Numbered from the stretch's first letter, positions 1 through 6,983 are shown. The stretch is 8,356 bases of DNA from Candidatus Acidiferrales bacterium (GCA_030044295.1 JASHWB010000095.1:1-8356); one strand, 5' to 3'. Numbers and translations are program-made. Notes: generated from the sequence alone by a model not told the origin.

Positions 1-153
1 CTGGACGAGCAAGGAGATCGCAGCATCCCCGCCCCATACGACAAGCGCAAACAATAGGACGAAAACCGTTCCACGCCGCAGCCATCGGCGCGGTTTGCGG
101 AATTCCGGCGTCTCACTTGACGGGGCAGTTTGTTCGCGAACCGCGGTATCCAA
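1..153 (-). CDS. N-terminus of an unidentified membrane protein (runs off left edge)
   Basis: An open frame continues leftward past the window edge, directly downstream of lepB on the same strand. Read from a TTG at 153 it gives about 51 residues: a short polar start, a basic patch (Arg/Lys at about residues 19-27, containing RKPRRWLRR) and then a hydrophobic stretch (VFVLLFALVVWGG, about 30-42). This is the usual pattern of a first membrane helix with a cytoplasmic N-terminus. The frame is open back to a stop at 217-219. It has no ATG or GTG; CTG at 195 and TTG at 153 are the only common alternatives. The TTG has only a weak GGA a few bases upstream, so the start is uncertain. The gap after lepB is under 100 bases, which fits membership of the same operon. 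Family not recognised; too little is visible to assign a function. Confidence 0.4.
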   Translation of the reverse strand, partial: MDTAVREQTAPSSETPEFRKPRRWLRRGTVFVLLFALVVWGGDAAISLLVQ

Positions 154-236
154 GTTGAATCCAATTGGGCGCGAACGCGCCTCGAGACGTTTCAGAGAGG
201 CTGCGCCGGCACTAATTCAGAGGCGCGGAGCCGCCG

Positions 237-1082
237 CTAATGAACTTCTCGCAACATGCGGTTCCAGCGCGTGCTGCCGGACAAATGAGCGAGCGTGGAG
301 CCAATTCCACGCGCCGATCCCGTGAGGCTGCGATCGGCGTAATCGTCCGCCGTGGCGCGCACCGACCAGTAAATCAGGATTGGCTGGCCCACGATCGCAT
401 CGCGATCGACGAAGCCCCAGTAGCGGCTGTCCCAACTGTCGTCGCGATTGTCGCCCATCACGAAGTAGTGGTTCGCGGGAACCATGAGCTCGCCATCGCG
501 CACGTAGTTCATGATACGCGCCGCCCACTCGGGGCGTAGCCGGTTGCGCGGGACGGATTCCAGCGCCGGCGGAAATTCCTCGCCAAATGGGTCGTCAGTC
601 AACGGATCATGCACTACATATGGCTCCGAAACGGGCTTGTCGTTTACGAAAACGCGCGAGTCAGAGATGCGGATCTGGTCCCCTGGCATGCCGATCACCC
701 GTTTCACGTAGTACGGATGATCGTCGTACGGATACTTGAATACGATAATGTCGCCGCGGCGGATCGGCCGATAGGGCAACAGCTTCTGGTACCACGAGCC
801 GGTGCCTTCGAAAACAAACTTGTTCACCAGTAGATGGTCGCCGACTAGCAAAGTTGGCTCCATCGATTCCGACGGAATTTTGAATGCTTGCACCACAAAG
901 GTGGTAGCGAACAGCGCGAGCAGAATCGTCACGACGACTGATTCGACGAATTCCGCCAACCCGCTGTGCGTCCTGCCGCTTCGCGGCGCTCCGCCAGATT
1001 GATTCGCGCTGCGCTCCGCGGCCGTAGAGGATGGATCTTGTGCCAATCCTAAGGGCGCGGCGCCGGTTTCCATTCCATCCAT
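237..1082 (-). CDS. lepB: Signal peptidase I (LepB)
   Basis: Membrane-bound serine protease that removes signal peptides from proteins exported by Sec or Tat, acting on the outer face of the cytoplasmic membrane. The 281-residue product has a polar, probably disordered first 40 residues, one membrane segment at about 46-66, and then the S26 boxes. Box B is PSESMEPTLLVGD with nucleophile Ser73 (the Ser before Met). Box D is YYVKRVIGMPGD with general base Lys127. Box E is GDNRDDSWDSRYWG at 210-223. All key residues are present and the length is normal for a bacterial enzyme. The ATG at 1082 directly follows the rnc stop (TAA then ATG, no spacer) with only a weak purine-rich ribosome site, so translation is probably coupled to rnc; an ATG three codons later is also possible. 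At least three genes upstream in this unit encode proteins with signal peptides that could be its substrates. Confidence 0.96.
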   Translation of the reverse strand: MDGMETGAAPLGLAQDPSSTAAERSANQSGGAPRSGRTHSGLAEFVESVVVTILLALFATTFVVQAFKIPSESMEPTLLVGDHLLVNKFVFEGTGSWYQKLLPYRPIRRGDIIVFKYPYDDHPYYVKRVIGMPGDQIRISDSRVFVNDKPVSEPYVVHDPLTDDPFGEEFPPALESVPRNRLRPEWAARIMNYVRDGELMVPANHYFVMGDNRDDSWDSRYWGFVDRDAIVGQPILIYWSVRATADDYADRSLTGSARGIGSTLAHLSGSTRWNRMLREVH

Positions 1083-1796
1083 TTATGCGTTCTCTATCAA
1101 CTGATCCAGCGCCAGCCGGGCCGCGGCCTGTTCCGCCTGCTTCTTGCTAGTTCCCTCGGATACAGCCAGCCTGCGATCGCCGTGCCACACTTCGACCTCG
1201 AAAGTCTTCTGATGCTCAGGACCAGATTCCTTCCGTACGCGGTAATCGACCGGGTTCATGGCGCGCCGCTGCAGCCATTCCTGGAGGGCCGACTTGTGAT
1301 CGAGCTCTTCGAGGCCGCCTTCGCCTTCTAACGCCGGATCGATCAGCGTGCGACGCAAAAACTCCGCCGCGGTGGAAAGCCCCGCGTCAATGTACAGCGC
1401 CCCGACGATGGCCTCGTACGCATCGGCCAGCAGCCGCTTCTTTTCTCTGCCGCCGGTCTTTTCCTCGCCCGGACCGAGCCGGAGAAATCGGCCGAGATCC
1501 AGCTTCCTCGCAACAGCGCAAATCGACGCGGCGCTCACTAACCGCGCAAGGCCCTTCGAAAGCTTCCCCGCTTCCCAGTTGGGAAAGTGCTCGAAAAGCC
1601 GCTCACTGGCCACCAGCCCCAGCACGCGGTCCCCCAGAAATTCCAACCTTTCGTTGTCGATCCCGTTCGCTTCCTGGCGAAGCGAACGGTGCGTCAGAGC
1701 GCGTTCCAAGCGGTCGGGGTGCTCGAAATGGTGGCCCAGTATCGCTTCGAGTTCGGCACGCTCCTGCTCAGTCATTCGGCGTTGTGTTTCGCTCAC
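1083..1796 (-). CDS. rnc: Ribonuclease III
   Basis: Double-strand-specific endoribonuclease that processes rRNA precursors and structured mRNAs in the cytoplasm. The 237-residue protein has the complete two-domain layout. In the N-terminal RNase III domain (about 10-155) the signature NERLEFLGDRVL supplies Glu49, Glu52 and Asp56, and LADAYEAIVGALYIDAG supplies Asp125 and Glu128, matching the metal-binding residues of the E. coli enzyme. A C-terminal double-stranded-RNA-binding domain (about 165-235) starts at DHKSALQEWLQ and ends in GTSKKQAEQAAARLAL. The start is a GTG at 1796 that shares four bases (GTGA) with the stop of the upstream TPR gene, a classic coupling arrangement. AAGGAAA lies just before it, although closer than ideal. 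The ATG at codon 8 is a less likely alternative. lepB follows without a gap. Confidence 0.96.
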   Translation of the reverse strand: MSETQRRMTEQERAELEAILGHHFEHPDRLERALTHRSLRQEANGIDNERLEFLGDRVLGLVASERLFEHFPNWEAGKLSKGLARLVSAASICAVARKLDLGRFLRLGPGEEKTGGREKKRLLADAYEAIVGALYIDAGLSTAAEFLRRTLIDPALEGEGGLEELDHKSALQEWLQRRAMNPVDYRVRKESGPEHQKTFEVEVWHGDRRLAVSEGTSKKQAEQAAARLALDQLIENA

Positions 1797-2665
1797 TTTC
1801 CTTGCGTTGCAAGTTTCTTCGCTTGATCTTCATATTGCTTGCATGGCGCCTGTAGTTGGCCCGGAATTTGCGCGCAATGATCGAACGCGTCGGCTGCCTG
1901 GCTGTACTGCTGGGTATTCTGCAGCGAGGCCCCGAGAGCAAAATAATCCGTCGGATCGGGATGGGGAGCGCCTTGGGTGGCCTGCTGCAGCTGCGTTGCT
2001 GCCTGCTGGTAGTCCTGCCTCCGGAAATAAACTAAGCCGAGCCCGCTGTGAGCCTCTGAGAGTTTCTGGGCCTTCGCCGTCGCAAACTGCTCGTCGCTCA
2101 TATCCGCCGGCTTCGACAAGTTGGGAATATCCTGAATCGCTTTGCTTTCGTAGCTCTGCGCTTTATCGAGCTGCTGGCTTGCACTCGGTTCGTTCTCGGT
2201 ATAGACGTGCGGGATCACCCAACCGACTGTGACGAGCACATCGACGTCATCTGGCTTGATCGCCAGCGCTTTATCACCGGTTGCGTACATGTTGTTCCAG
2301 TCCTGCTTCATATAGTAAGCCTGCACCAAGCCCGCATAGACCGACTCGCTGTAGGGGCCAGACGGATACTGCTTCACGAAAACCTCGCCAAGCTGAATCC
2401 GCTTGTCGGCGTCCTGCGGATTTGTGTCGTAGAACTCCTTGTAGGCTTTGCTCTCTTTCGGATCGACTTTCGGCGCTTCAGAACCATTCTGCTGAGACAT
2501 CGCGCGCACTTTCAGCTGCTGGTCCTGCTGTTGCTGCTCCTGTTTCGGGACCACAAAATTCGGGTCCGTCCCCTGCGCGCAGGAGAGTGTCGGAAAAATC
2601 GCAGCCGCCGCAAGCGCGGCCGCCAGAACGGAAATGTACTTGAATAACGAATTTATCCTAATCAT
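1793..2665 (-). CDS. Secreted TPR protein, paralog B
   Basis: Predicted exported protein of 290 residues built from TPR-like helical repeats; specific function unknown. Residues 1-30 form a signal peptide: basic start, hydrophobic core ISVLAAALAAAAIF, and a likely cut after SCA, leaving an N-terminal Gln. A Gln-rich linker follows (about 41-50). Two helical-repeat blocks lie at about 70-140 and 200-263. Between them is the marker VTVGWVIPH (146-153), shared with the next gene upstream. The mature protein has only two cysteines, Cys264 and Cys275 (C-x10-C), at the same place as in that paralog, so a periplasmic disulfide is plausible. The ATG at 2665 is chosen because GAGGGG lies five bases before it; the frame is open 11 codons further upstream, but that extension would bury the signal peptide. 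The Cys in the signal peptide does not form a normal lipobox. The gene overlaps rnc by four bases. Confidence 0.85.
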   Translation of the reverse strand: MIRINSLFKYISVLAAALAAAAIFPTLSCAQGTDPNFVVPKQEQQQQDQQLKVRAMSQQNGSEAPKVDPKESKAYKEFYDTNPQDADKRIQLGEVFVKQYPSGPYSESVYAGLVQAYYMKQDWNNMYATGDKALAIKPDDVDVLVTVGWVIPHVYTENEPSASQQLDKAQSYESKAIQDIPNLSKPADMSDEQFATAKAQKLSEAHSGLGLVYFRRQDYQQAATQLQQATQGAPHPDPTDYFALGASLQNTQQYSQAADAFDHCAQIPGQLQAPCKQYEDQAKKLATQGK

Positions 2666-2670
2666 ATTGG

Positions 2671-2675
2671 CCCCT
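2671..2675 (-). promoter_or_regulatory. Ribosome binding site of TPR paralog B
   Basis: AGGGG (part of AGAGGGG) sits five bases before the ATG at 2665. It decides the start of this gene in favour of the ATG that opens a clean signal peptide. Confidence 0.7.
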
Positions 2676-2713
2676 CTACTTGAGCTTGGGCTGGGCACTC
2701 TCGATGAGCGGCG

Positions 2714-3589
2714 TCACATCCCTCCGTGAGCGAGCTTCGTTTCCTGGTCCGCGCTCTGCTTGCAGCGATCCTGCAACGGTCCACTCATTTGGCTGCACCG
2801 CGTGAACGCTGACGCCGCTTCGCCATGCCGATTCAGTTGCTGCAGGTCGACGCCAAGAACGTACACGTCGGTTTCATCGACTCCGCTCGTGCCCTGCGTA
2901 ACTTGCTGCAGCTCGCTCACTGAATCTGCGTAATTTCCGCGCCGGAAATAGATCAATCCCAGGGCGCTATGGGCTTGATGCGCCTTTTCCTGTTTCACCG
3001 CTGAGAACTGAGCGTCGGAAAGACCCTTGGGCTTGGGCATCTTCGCCAATAGATCGAGCGCGTGCTTTTCGTCCGCCTCGGCCGTGCCCAGGCGCTGCCC
3101 GGCGTCCGGATCGTTCGGGTCGATTTGATGCGGGATCACCCATCCAACCGAAGTCAAGACGTCCACCTCGTCCGGGTTCATCGCCAGTGTCTTGTTCGCG
3201 TAAGCGAAGAAGTTATTCCAATCTTGCTTCTCGAAATACGCGCTAGTTAAACCGGCATCCACGGCTTCGGTGAATGGGCTCTGCGGATATTTCCGCAAGA
3301 AATCGGCGCCTAGCTTGATCTTCTGGTCCGGCTGATCGGAGCTAGCCTTGAAGAATTTGTCGTAGGCAGCCTGTTGCCTGGAATCGACGCCGGTCTGCCG
3401 CTGTACGTCGGTCAAGTAATGCAGTCCGTTTTGCATTTGATTCACCAGCGCGCCCTCAGACTCCCCCGCCGCTGGCGCCGCTGGCATCGATTGTTGCGCC
3501 AGCGCTGCCTGCGCGCCGATGAGCGTCAGGACGAAAACCGCACACACCGCTGCTAGGCTGTAAACCAACTTCTCCCCTGGCAAGTTCAT
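2714..3589 (-). CDS. Secreted TPR protein, paralog A
   Basis: Predicted exported TPR-like protein of 291 residues, a tandem paralog of the gene downstream; function unknown. The signal peptide spans about 1-31 (core LAAVCAVFVLTLIGAQAALA) with probable cleavage after ALA, again leaving Gln first. Helical repeats run at about 72-140 and 205-263. Segments shared with paralog B include KQDWNN (121-126), VGWVIPH (148-154), YFRR (214-217) and the C-terminal Cys265/Cys276 pair with exactly ten residues between. The two proteins align along nearly their whole length but differ at many positions, so the duplication is old. The ATG at 3589 is preceded by GAGGAG at six bases; the frame extends 28 codons upstream without a comparable site. 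Only 48 bases separate it from paralog B. I saw no convincing promoter in the 154 bases upstream, so it is probably read through from the larger TPR gene. Confidence 0.85.
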   Translation of the reverse strand: MNLPGEKLVYSLAAVCAVFVLTLIGAQAALAQQSMPAAPAAGESEGALVNQMQNGLHYLTDVQRQTGVDSRQQAAYDKFFKASSDQPDQKIKLGADFLRKYPQSPFTEAVDAGLTSAYFEKQDWNNFFAYANKTLAMNPDEVDVLTSVGWVIPHQIDPNDPDAGQRLGTAEADEKHALDLLAKMPKPKGLSDAQFSAVKQEKAHQAHSALGLIYFRRGNYADSVSELQQVTQGTSGVDETDVYVLGVDLQQLNRHGEAASAFTRCSQMSGPLQDRCKQSADQETKLAHGGM

Positions 3590-3595
3590 TGTCCG

Positions 3596-3601
3596 CTCCT
3601 C
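3596..3601 (-). promoter_or_regulatory. Ribosome binding site of TPR paralog A
   Basis: GAGGAG lies six bases before the ATG at 3589. This near-ideal site fixes the start and excludes the longer 319-residue reading. Confidence 0.8.
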
Positions 3602-3743
3602 TCGGTCCTTGCTACATGCTCGCTGTCTTCGTGCTTGCCCGTCTTGCCGTTCACCCACGCCGATCCTCAACATCCAACGCGATCATTCAACCTGGCACTT
3701 CGTTCCGTGCGTCGGAATTTACCACGCGCGAGAATCCGGTTTG

Positions 3744-5339
3744 TCAGTTGCTCCCGGCGGCTGCCTGCGGCGGCGCGTACGGCGCCTCCACTCCATTTTG
3801 CGCCGCGATGCGCGCAGTCTCGGGAGCGCCGTCCACTCCTAATGCCGCCCGATATTCGCTGATGGCTGACTCGCGATCATCCTCCAAATCAGCTATTCGT
3901 CCCAAGTACACGTGCGACCAAGCCAACACCTGGGCATCCGCATGCGCACCTGTCGTCGGCTGTTCGCTTGATTCCGCGCTCGATGAAAGCGCTACAACCT
4001 TCTGAAACAACTCCTTGGCGCGATCCGCTTTTCCGGAAAGCACCGATGCGATCGCCAATCCGTATAGTGCGCGCGCATTGTTCGGGTATTTGGCCACCAC
4101 CTGCGAGAAAATTGCCGCCGCGCCCGCCGCATTCTTCTGCGCGATTTCCTGATCTCCCTGCGCTAACATGCGGTCCAGTTCCGACGCGCGTGTAACTTGG
4201 GAGAAGCTGAGTTCCTCAGCAAGCGGTGTGGGCCCATTGGCGAATTTGAAATCTCGAAAACGCGCCTCCTCGCCTGCCACGTCGATGCCGTTGACCAGGT
4301 CGGGGAGGTAATACGACATCGCCGGCTCCGCCTTCTCGAAAATCTTCAGCTGCGCCACGAGCGGGCGCACCAGGATAAATCCTGACGCGTCCTCATTAGC
4401 TAAATCGGATTGCAGCTGAGCCTCCGGCAGATTTCTCACGCGCAAATCGGCGGCCCGTACCAAGCACTCATCGAAGAACGATACAAAATCGCTCTGATAC
4501 TCTGCCGGCAACTCCGGCGCGCGACCCGCGATCTGTAACAACTGCGATTTTCTCAGAATCACCGCCTGGTTACGCAAAACCATCGGGTCAAGAATGTAAT
4601 GTAGGTAGGCGTGCTGAATCGCCTCGACGGCCGGATCGTTCCTGGACCCTACCACCACCGCGTATGCTGCGCCGTAATTCCGGAAATTGATCTGCGCCCC
4701 TACGAACGGCTCGACGTACACGGTAAACGTGCTCCCGTTCGGCTTCACGATTTCGCGCAGATACGCGTCCGAAACGGTAACAACCTGCGAAAGCGCCAAG
4801 CGGTACCGGGCAATCTGCGATTCGTATTCGGGCTCGACCTCCTGCCAGCGCACTTCGAGTTGTGCTGCCTGGTAAAAATCAGCCAGCAGCGGTTGGAAAC
4901 CTTGAATAGGCAGAGCATCTGGAGGAAGTGATTCCCGATCACCTAGGAACTTGAAATCCGGAGGTGGTCCCATCACGAGCGCTAGCGTGATGTATTGCGA
5001 AAGCATCTCCGACGAATCGGCCAGCGCGTGCTGTCTGTAAAACTGTCGCACAGCGTCCGCCGCAGGCCCCCTCATCGCCAGCAGCGCCGCCCGCAACCTC
5101 AGTCGCTGTGGCATCTCTCCCAAGGTGCTTTCGTCCACGGCGAATCCCGCCGCATCCAGCGCGCACATGGTGGCGAAAATCTGCTGGCTCGCCTCCACAC
5201 TAATAGGCGACTGCTGCTGCGCCGACTCGTCCTGCTGTCGCGGATGAGGCAGCAGCTTTGCACCCGCGCCCGGGGCAGATAGACACACGGAGGCAGCTAG
5301 GAATCCGATTACGAGACATTTGAGAAGAGTCTGCCGCAT
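3744..5339 (-). CDS. Secreted TPR protein with degenerate zincin-like motif
   Basis: Predicted exported protein of 531 residues and unknown function. A signal peptide covers about 1-27 (core CLVIGFLAASVCL, likely cut after AGA). The N-terminal and middle part (about 45-380) has no repeat pattern I recognise, but contains HAYLH at 243-247 followed by DECLVRAADLRVR at 290-302. This looks like a gluzincin layout (HExxH, then a Glu ligand about 45 residues on) with the catalytic Glu replaced by Ala244, so a dead or repurposed metallopeptidase fold is possible. The C-terminal part (about 390-515) is TPR-like: one repeat pair around AAAIFSQVVAKYPNNARALYG and another around YLGRIADLEDDRESAISEYR. It is the first gene of the unit behind the promoter at 5434-5462. 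The ATG at 5339 has only a weak adjacent AGG. The domain assignment is inference; the gene itself is well supported. Confidence 0.85.
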   Translation of the reverse strand: MRQTLLKCLVIGFLAASVCLSAPGAGAKLLPHPRQQDESAQQQSPISVEASQQIFATMCALDAAGFAVDESTLGEMPQRLRLRAALLAMRGPAADAVRQFYRQHALADSSEMLSQYITLALVMGPPPDFKFLGDRESLPPDALPIQGFQPLLADFYQAAQLEVRWQEVEPEYESQIARYRLALSQVVTVSDAYLREIVKPNGSTFTVYVEPFVGAQINFRNYGAAYAVVVGSRNDPAVEAIQHAYLHYILDPMVLRNQAVILRKSQLLQIAGRAPELPAEYQSDFVSFFDECLVRAADLRVRNLPEAQLQSDLANEDASGFILVRPLVAQLKIFEKAEPAMSYYLPDLVNGIDVAGEEARFRDFKFANGPTPLAEELSFSQVTRASELDRMLAQGDQEIAQKNAAGAAAIFSQVVAKYPNNARALYGLAIASVLSGKADRAKELFQKVVALSSSAESSEQPTTGAHADAQVLAWSHVYLGRIADLEDDRESAISEYRAALGVDGAPETARIAAQNGVEAPYAPPQAAAGSN

Positions 5340-5433
5340 GGCCTGGTCGCTGGCGCGCGAAGCATATTCAGCGGGCCGGCGCTTTTCCTCCTATTGCCGC
5401 GCCTTCCACGAACGGAGCTCGCGCGTACATCAA

Positions 5434-5462
5434 ACTGTAGCTATGGGTTTTGGTGGAGTCAA
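5434..5462 (-). promoter_or_regulatory. Sigma-70-like promoter of the TPR-rnc-lepB unit
   Basis: On the minus strand TTGACT (5462-5457) is followed after exactly 17 bases by TACAGT (5439-5434). These match five and four of six consensus positions. Transcription would begin near 5427, leaving a leader of nearly 90 bases before the ATG at 5339. It lies just downstream of the anti-sigma stop codon and hairpin, where a new transcription unit would be expected. Confidence 0.6.
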
Positions 5463-5489
5463 TGCGTGCGTTCGGGAAAAGCTGGCCGG

Positions 5490-5517
5490 TCGCGTGCGCC
5501 CTTAGCCGCGCACGCGA
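5490..5517 (-). terminator. Strong hairpin over the anti-sigma stop codon, probable terminator
   Basis: Two perfect 10-base arms (minus strand TCGCGTGCGC and GCGCACGCGA) flank an 8-base loop at 5500-5507 that contains the TAA of the anti-sigma gene. The stem is very G+C-rich. It is not followed at once by a U-run; a TTTT occurs about ten bases further on. It separates the sigma/anti-sigma unit from the promoter at 5434-5462, so termination or transcript-end protection is the likely role. Confidence 0.55.
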
Positions 5518-6200
5518 ACCTGATCGAAACTGAGGAAGACGTGTCCGCCAGAGGTGGGACGCCCAAAATTGAGCTCCGGGCGAAAGCGCGAGAACAGCAA
5601 AATCTGGTCGATCTGCTGCTGGACGGCCGCTGAATCCGGCCCGGAAAGAATCTTGTAAGACTGCACTTCCCCGTCGGCGTTTACAGTGGCTTCCACCATC
5701 AGCCCGCCTGCATTGCCGCGGTCGGTCGCGTCCATAATGGTCGAAACCGGGAATGGCGCCAATTGTTCGAGTTCCGCGGGTTGAACGAGGTTTAGCGGCT
5801 GATCGTTGGGAATCGGTCGGCCCATTGGGATACCCATCACCAGACTTTCGACCACCAGTGCGAAGATCACTACCGCCGTCAGTATTCCGCCCGTTGCAGG
5901 CACCGCCAGCGGCTCAAAAATGTTTTGGAAAGCCAGTACTGTCCGCGACCACAGTCGACCGGCCGCGCTCCATCGAGAAGGCCGCTCCAGCGCGCTGATG
6001 CGAATCCGGACTGCCAAATCGGAAGGCGCCGCTATCGGCTCCAGGCTCGCCAACTGCGCCGTCAGCAAGCGGTACTGCTCCAACTCTTCGCGGCAACTCG
6101 CGCAATTGCGCAGATGTCCACACAGGCGCACATGATCAGACGCGTTGATTGCGCCGTCAAAGTACCCGGGGATACGCCGCTGTGCCTCACCGCAATTCAT
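5502..6200 (-). CDS. Membrane anti-sigma factor: zinc finger plus periplasmic TonB-C-like domain
   Basis: Predicted single-pass membrane protein of 232 residues that would hold the ECF sigma factor inactive until an envelope signal arrives. The N-terminus carries the anti-sigma zinc-binding pattern: Cys3, then His29-x3-Cys33-x2-Cys36 (HLRNCASC). A membrane helix lies at about 105-124 (ILTAVVIFALVVESLV). The periplasmic part ends in a stretch at about 167-226 that resembles a TonB C-terminal domain: a strand followed by DGEV, ILSGPDSAAVQQQ, FRPE, and a final strand VFLSF. The zinc finger and topology are clear; the TonB-like call rests on pattern only. The ATG at 6200 overlaps the sigma-factor stop by four bases (ATGA) and has GGAG seven bases upstream, so the two genes are translated together. 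The stop codon sits in the loop of a strong hairpin. Confidence 0.88.
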   Translation of the reverse strand: MNCGEAQRRIPGYFDGAINASDHVRLCGHLRNCASCREELEQYRLLTAQLASLEPIAAPSDLAVRIRISALERPSRWSAAGRLWSRTVLAFQNIFEPLAVPATGGILTAVVIFALVVESLVMGIPMGRPIPNDQPLNLVQPAELEQLAPFPVSTIMDATDRGNAGGLMVEATVNADGEVQSYKILSGPDSAAVQQQIDQILLFSRFRPELNFGRPTSGGHVFLSFDQVRVRG

Positions 6201-6916
6201 CTACTTGCTCCACGCGATTCCATCGACAACACCTTCAAGCCACCCGAATCGCTATCCGCCAATTCCCCTTGAAACGCGCTTGCCGCCCATGAGTTCTTTC
6301 GGATCGCTGCCACCCCGCTGCGCAATAGCGGCTCTAGGTTCTCTTTGAGTATTCGACGCCCGCGCAGGATTCGCGATTTCACCGTTCCTACAGAAACTTC
6401 CAGCACTTCCGCGATTTCCTCGTAAGCCAAGCCTTCCAAGTCCCTCAGTATCACCGCGCTCCGGAACCTCGGAGGCACGGTCGCCAGCGCCTTTCTGACT
6501 TTTGCACGCAACTCATGCGCCGCGCATTCGTCAAACGGCGTAGCTTTCGCGTCCACCAAGTCGAACCGGCGATTGTGTTGTGCTTCGGCAGCGTCGATTG
6601 AAACCTGCTCCCGGTGATGCCGCCAACACCAGCGGCGGTGATTTAGCGCCTGCCGCACCGCCACCCGGTACAGCCAAGTTTTCAGCGAGCTGCTGCCGCG
6701 AAAACCATGGATCCCTCGAAATACGCGTATAAACACGTCCTGCGTGACGTCCGCCGCGTCCGCCGGGTCACCCAAGATTCCGTACACCAGGTTGTGAACG
6801 CTCCCGTGGTAATACGTAACCAAATAATCAAATGCCTCATCGGAGCCAGCCTGCAGCCCCGTGACCAACGCTGCTTCGTCCCGGCCCCAAGTAAGACCTT
6901 GCGCGAGTTCGGACAT
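6197..6916 (-). CDS. ECF (RpoE-like, sigma-70 family) RNA polymerase sigma factor
   Basis: Directs RNA polymerase to a specific promoter set; expected to be released from the anti-sigma factor encoded next to it. The 239-residue protein has sigma region 2 at about 25-95 (DVTQDVFIRVFRGIHGF, then SSLKTWLYRVAVRQALNHRR) and region 4 at about 141-194 (VPPRFRSAVILRDLEGLAYEEIA, then the helix-turn-helix VSVGTVKSRILRGRRIL). There is no region 1.1 or 3, as is normal for ECF factors. A tail of some 45 residues after region 4 is longer than usual and of unknown role. I use the ATG at 6916. A TTG at 6937 in the same frame would add seven residues, but it lies only about 13 bases past the predicted transcription start, leaving little room for a ribosome site. 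Upstream lies an ECF-type promoter, which suggests autoregulation. Confidence 0.93.
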   Translation of the reverse strand: MSELAQGLTWGRDEAALVTGLQAGSDEAFDYLVTYYHGSVHNLVYGILGDPADAADVTQDVFIRVFRGIHGFRGSSSLKTWLYRVAVRQALNHRRWCWRHHREQVSIDAAEAQHNRRFDLVDAKATPFDECAAHELRAKVRKALATVPPRFRSAVILRDLEGLAYEEIAEVLEVSVGTVKSRILRGRRILKENLEPLLRSGVAAIRKNSWAASAFQGELADSDSGGLKVLSMESRGASR

Positions 6917-6955
6917 CCCTATCCGCCGTTCTGCCAAGGGTGCCTGCTATACCCC

Positions 6956-6983
6956 TTAGACACCGAGTTCCCAACTATGTTCC
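6956..6983 (-). promoter_or_regulatory. ECF-type promoter, probable autoregulation of the sigma gene
   Basis: On the minus strand GGAAC (6983-6979) is followed after 17 bases by GTCTAA (6961-6956). This matches the general ECF/sigma-E form, a GGAAC -35 element and a GTC-type -10 element at that spacing. Transcription would start near 6950, about 35 bases before the ATG at 6916. An overlapping sigma-70-like pair (TTGGGA, 17 bases, TATAGC at 6951-6946) is possible but would start transcription too near the gene for the TTG start. Confidence 0.6.

Noticed and set aside
1348..2232. 294-residue plus-strand open frame
   Set aside because: Lies antisense to rnc and TPR paralog B, both strongly supported; the protein is Ser/Arg-rich low complexity, as expected from the opposite strand of G+C-rich genes.
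2207..2647. 146-residue plus-strand frame with a run of leucines
   Set aside because: The leucine run is the antisense of the Gln-rich linker of TPR paralog B.
3679..3710. Second ECF-like promoter (minus strand GGAAC, 17 bases, GATCG) before TPR paralog A
   Set aside because: The -10 part does not match the GTCTAA form, so the GGAAC alone is not convincing.
3589..4005. 138-residue plus-strand frame spanning the gap upstream of TPR paralog A
   Set aside because: Mostly antisense to the large TPR gene, with no recognisable protein features.
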